Shown here in pieces: positions 63,948 through 64,000 of a stretch of 64,000 nt of DNA (within the stretch, counting starts at the first letter, position 1; each line of letters begins with the position of its first letter). Source of the DNA: Candidatus Gastranaerophilales bacterium (GTDB taxonomy: Bacteria > Cyanobacteriota > Vampirovibrionia > Gastranaerophilales > Gastranaerophilaceae); assembly GCA_900548405.1 (NCBI GenBank), contig UNSJ01000004.1, forward strand, positions 1 to 64,000, read 5' to 3'. The notes beneath the pieces were generated by a model. That model was not told the DNA's origin. It saw only the letters and a program-made list of their open reading frames with translations, and did no database searches. The position numbers and the translations under genes were made by a program.

Positions 63948-64000
63948 TATTCTTTAGGCTTTCCGATTTCGTAAGGTGTATACTCTAATTTCCCTTTAGT
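63948..64000 (-). CDS. C-terminal end of an unidentified gene (partial)
   Basis: On the minus strand an open frame enters from the right edge and ends TKGKLEYTPYEIGKPKE followed by TAA (63950-63948). Convergent with infB, 5 bp apart. Only 17 codons are visible; no assignment possible. Confidence 0.45.

Overview
The window looks like chromosome of an AT-rich, Gram-negative gut bacterium of the non-photosynthetic sister lineage of Cyanobacteria (Melainabacteria/Vampirovibrionia, most likely Gastranaerophilales). The support is indirect: many short prepilin-type proteins with the FTLAEVLITLGIIGVVAAM signature, an outer-membrane set (BamA, Skp/OmpH), an orphan cyanobacterial-style OmpR regulator, and a cyanobacteria-like 3' end of a 5S rRNA at base 1. 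No 16S sequence is present, so the assignment is an inference.

Layout. 1-100: end of a 5S rRNA and a terminator. 115-4800: two small unknown genes, spmAB, two prepilin-like genes, an EF-hand protein and an XRE regulator. 4817-12412: ADP-forming acetyl-CoA synthetase, a radical SAM protein, two lineage-type membrane proteins and a MalQ-like glucanotransferase. 12463-17172: bamA-ompH-udp plus a soluble protein carrying a FlhA-like C-terminal domain. 17300-23006: rsmI, a solute-binding lipoprotein, a large membrane protein, era and a GNAT-like protein. 23054-30802: a prepilin, a response regulator, speD, rpsP, a solitary FliI/SctN ATPase, zupT, a SPASM protein and a pilin fragment. 30982-42511: a compact podovirus-like virion and packaging cluster (amidase, hub, capsid, adaptor, small terminase, portal, large terminase) with no integrase or replication genes. 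42638-51385: a coiled-coil protein, secA, two prepilins, ychF and an aldehyde dehydrogenase. 51475-64000: a 1401-residue GH13-like protein, ahcY, a glycosyltransferase, a TerC-family protein, a broken prepilin, prfA-ylxR-infB and the tail of a further gene.

The most striking system is the prepilin family: seven loci, two of them degenerate. Five have a strong promoter, a good ribosome-binding site and an ATG that opens a 12-17-codon leader ORF running through a tract of exactly ten G (or C). In all five the leader is out of frame with the prepilin by the same amount: an 11- or 8-base tract would fuse leader and prepilin into one open frame. This could be phase variation, programmed slippage or a systematic homopolymer length error. 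Three of the prepilins also carry a 60-bp duplication of the prepilin-peptidase site around a CTACG/CGTAG palindrome, and two pilin loci show deletion scars. Together this suggests a recombining, switchable surface-fibre repertoire.

Secondary themes: -10 boxes 6-9 bases before ATGs (leaderless mRNAs), a recurring N-terminal [NST]-F-x-G-like tag on unrelated proteins, hairpin repeats fused to the stop codons of two S-adenosylmethionine-cycle genes, and scattered type III export parts (FliI-like ATPase, FlhA C-domain).
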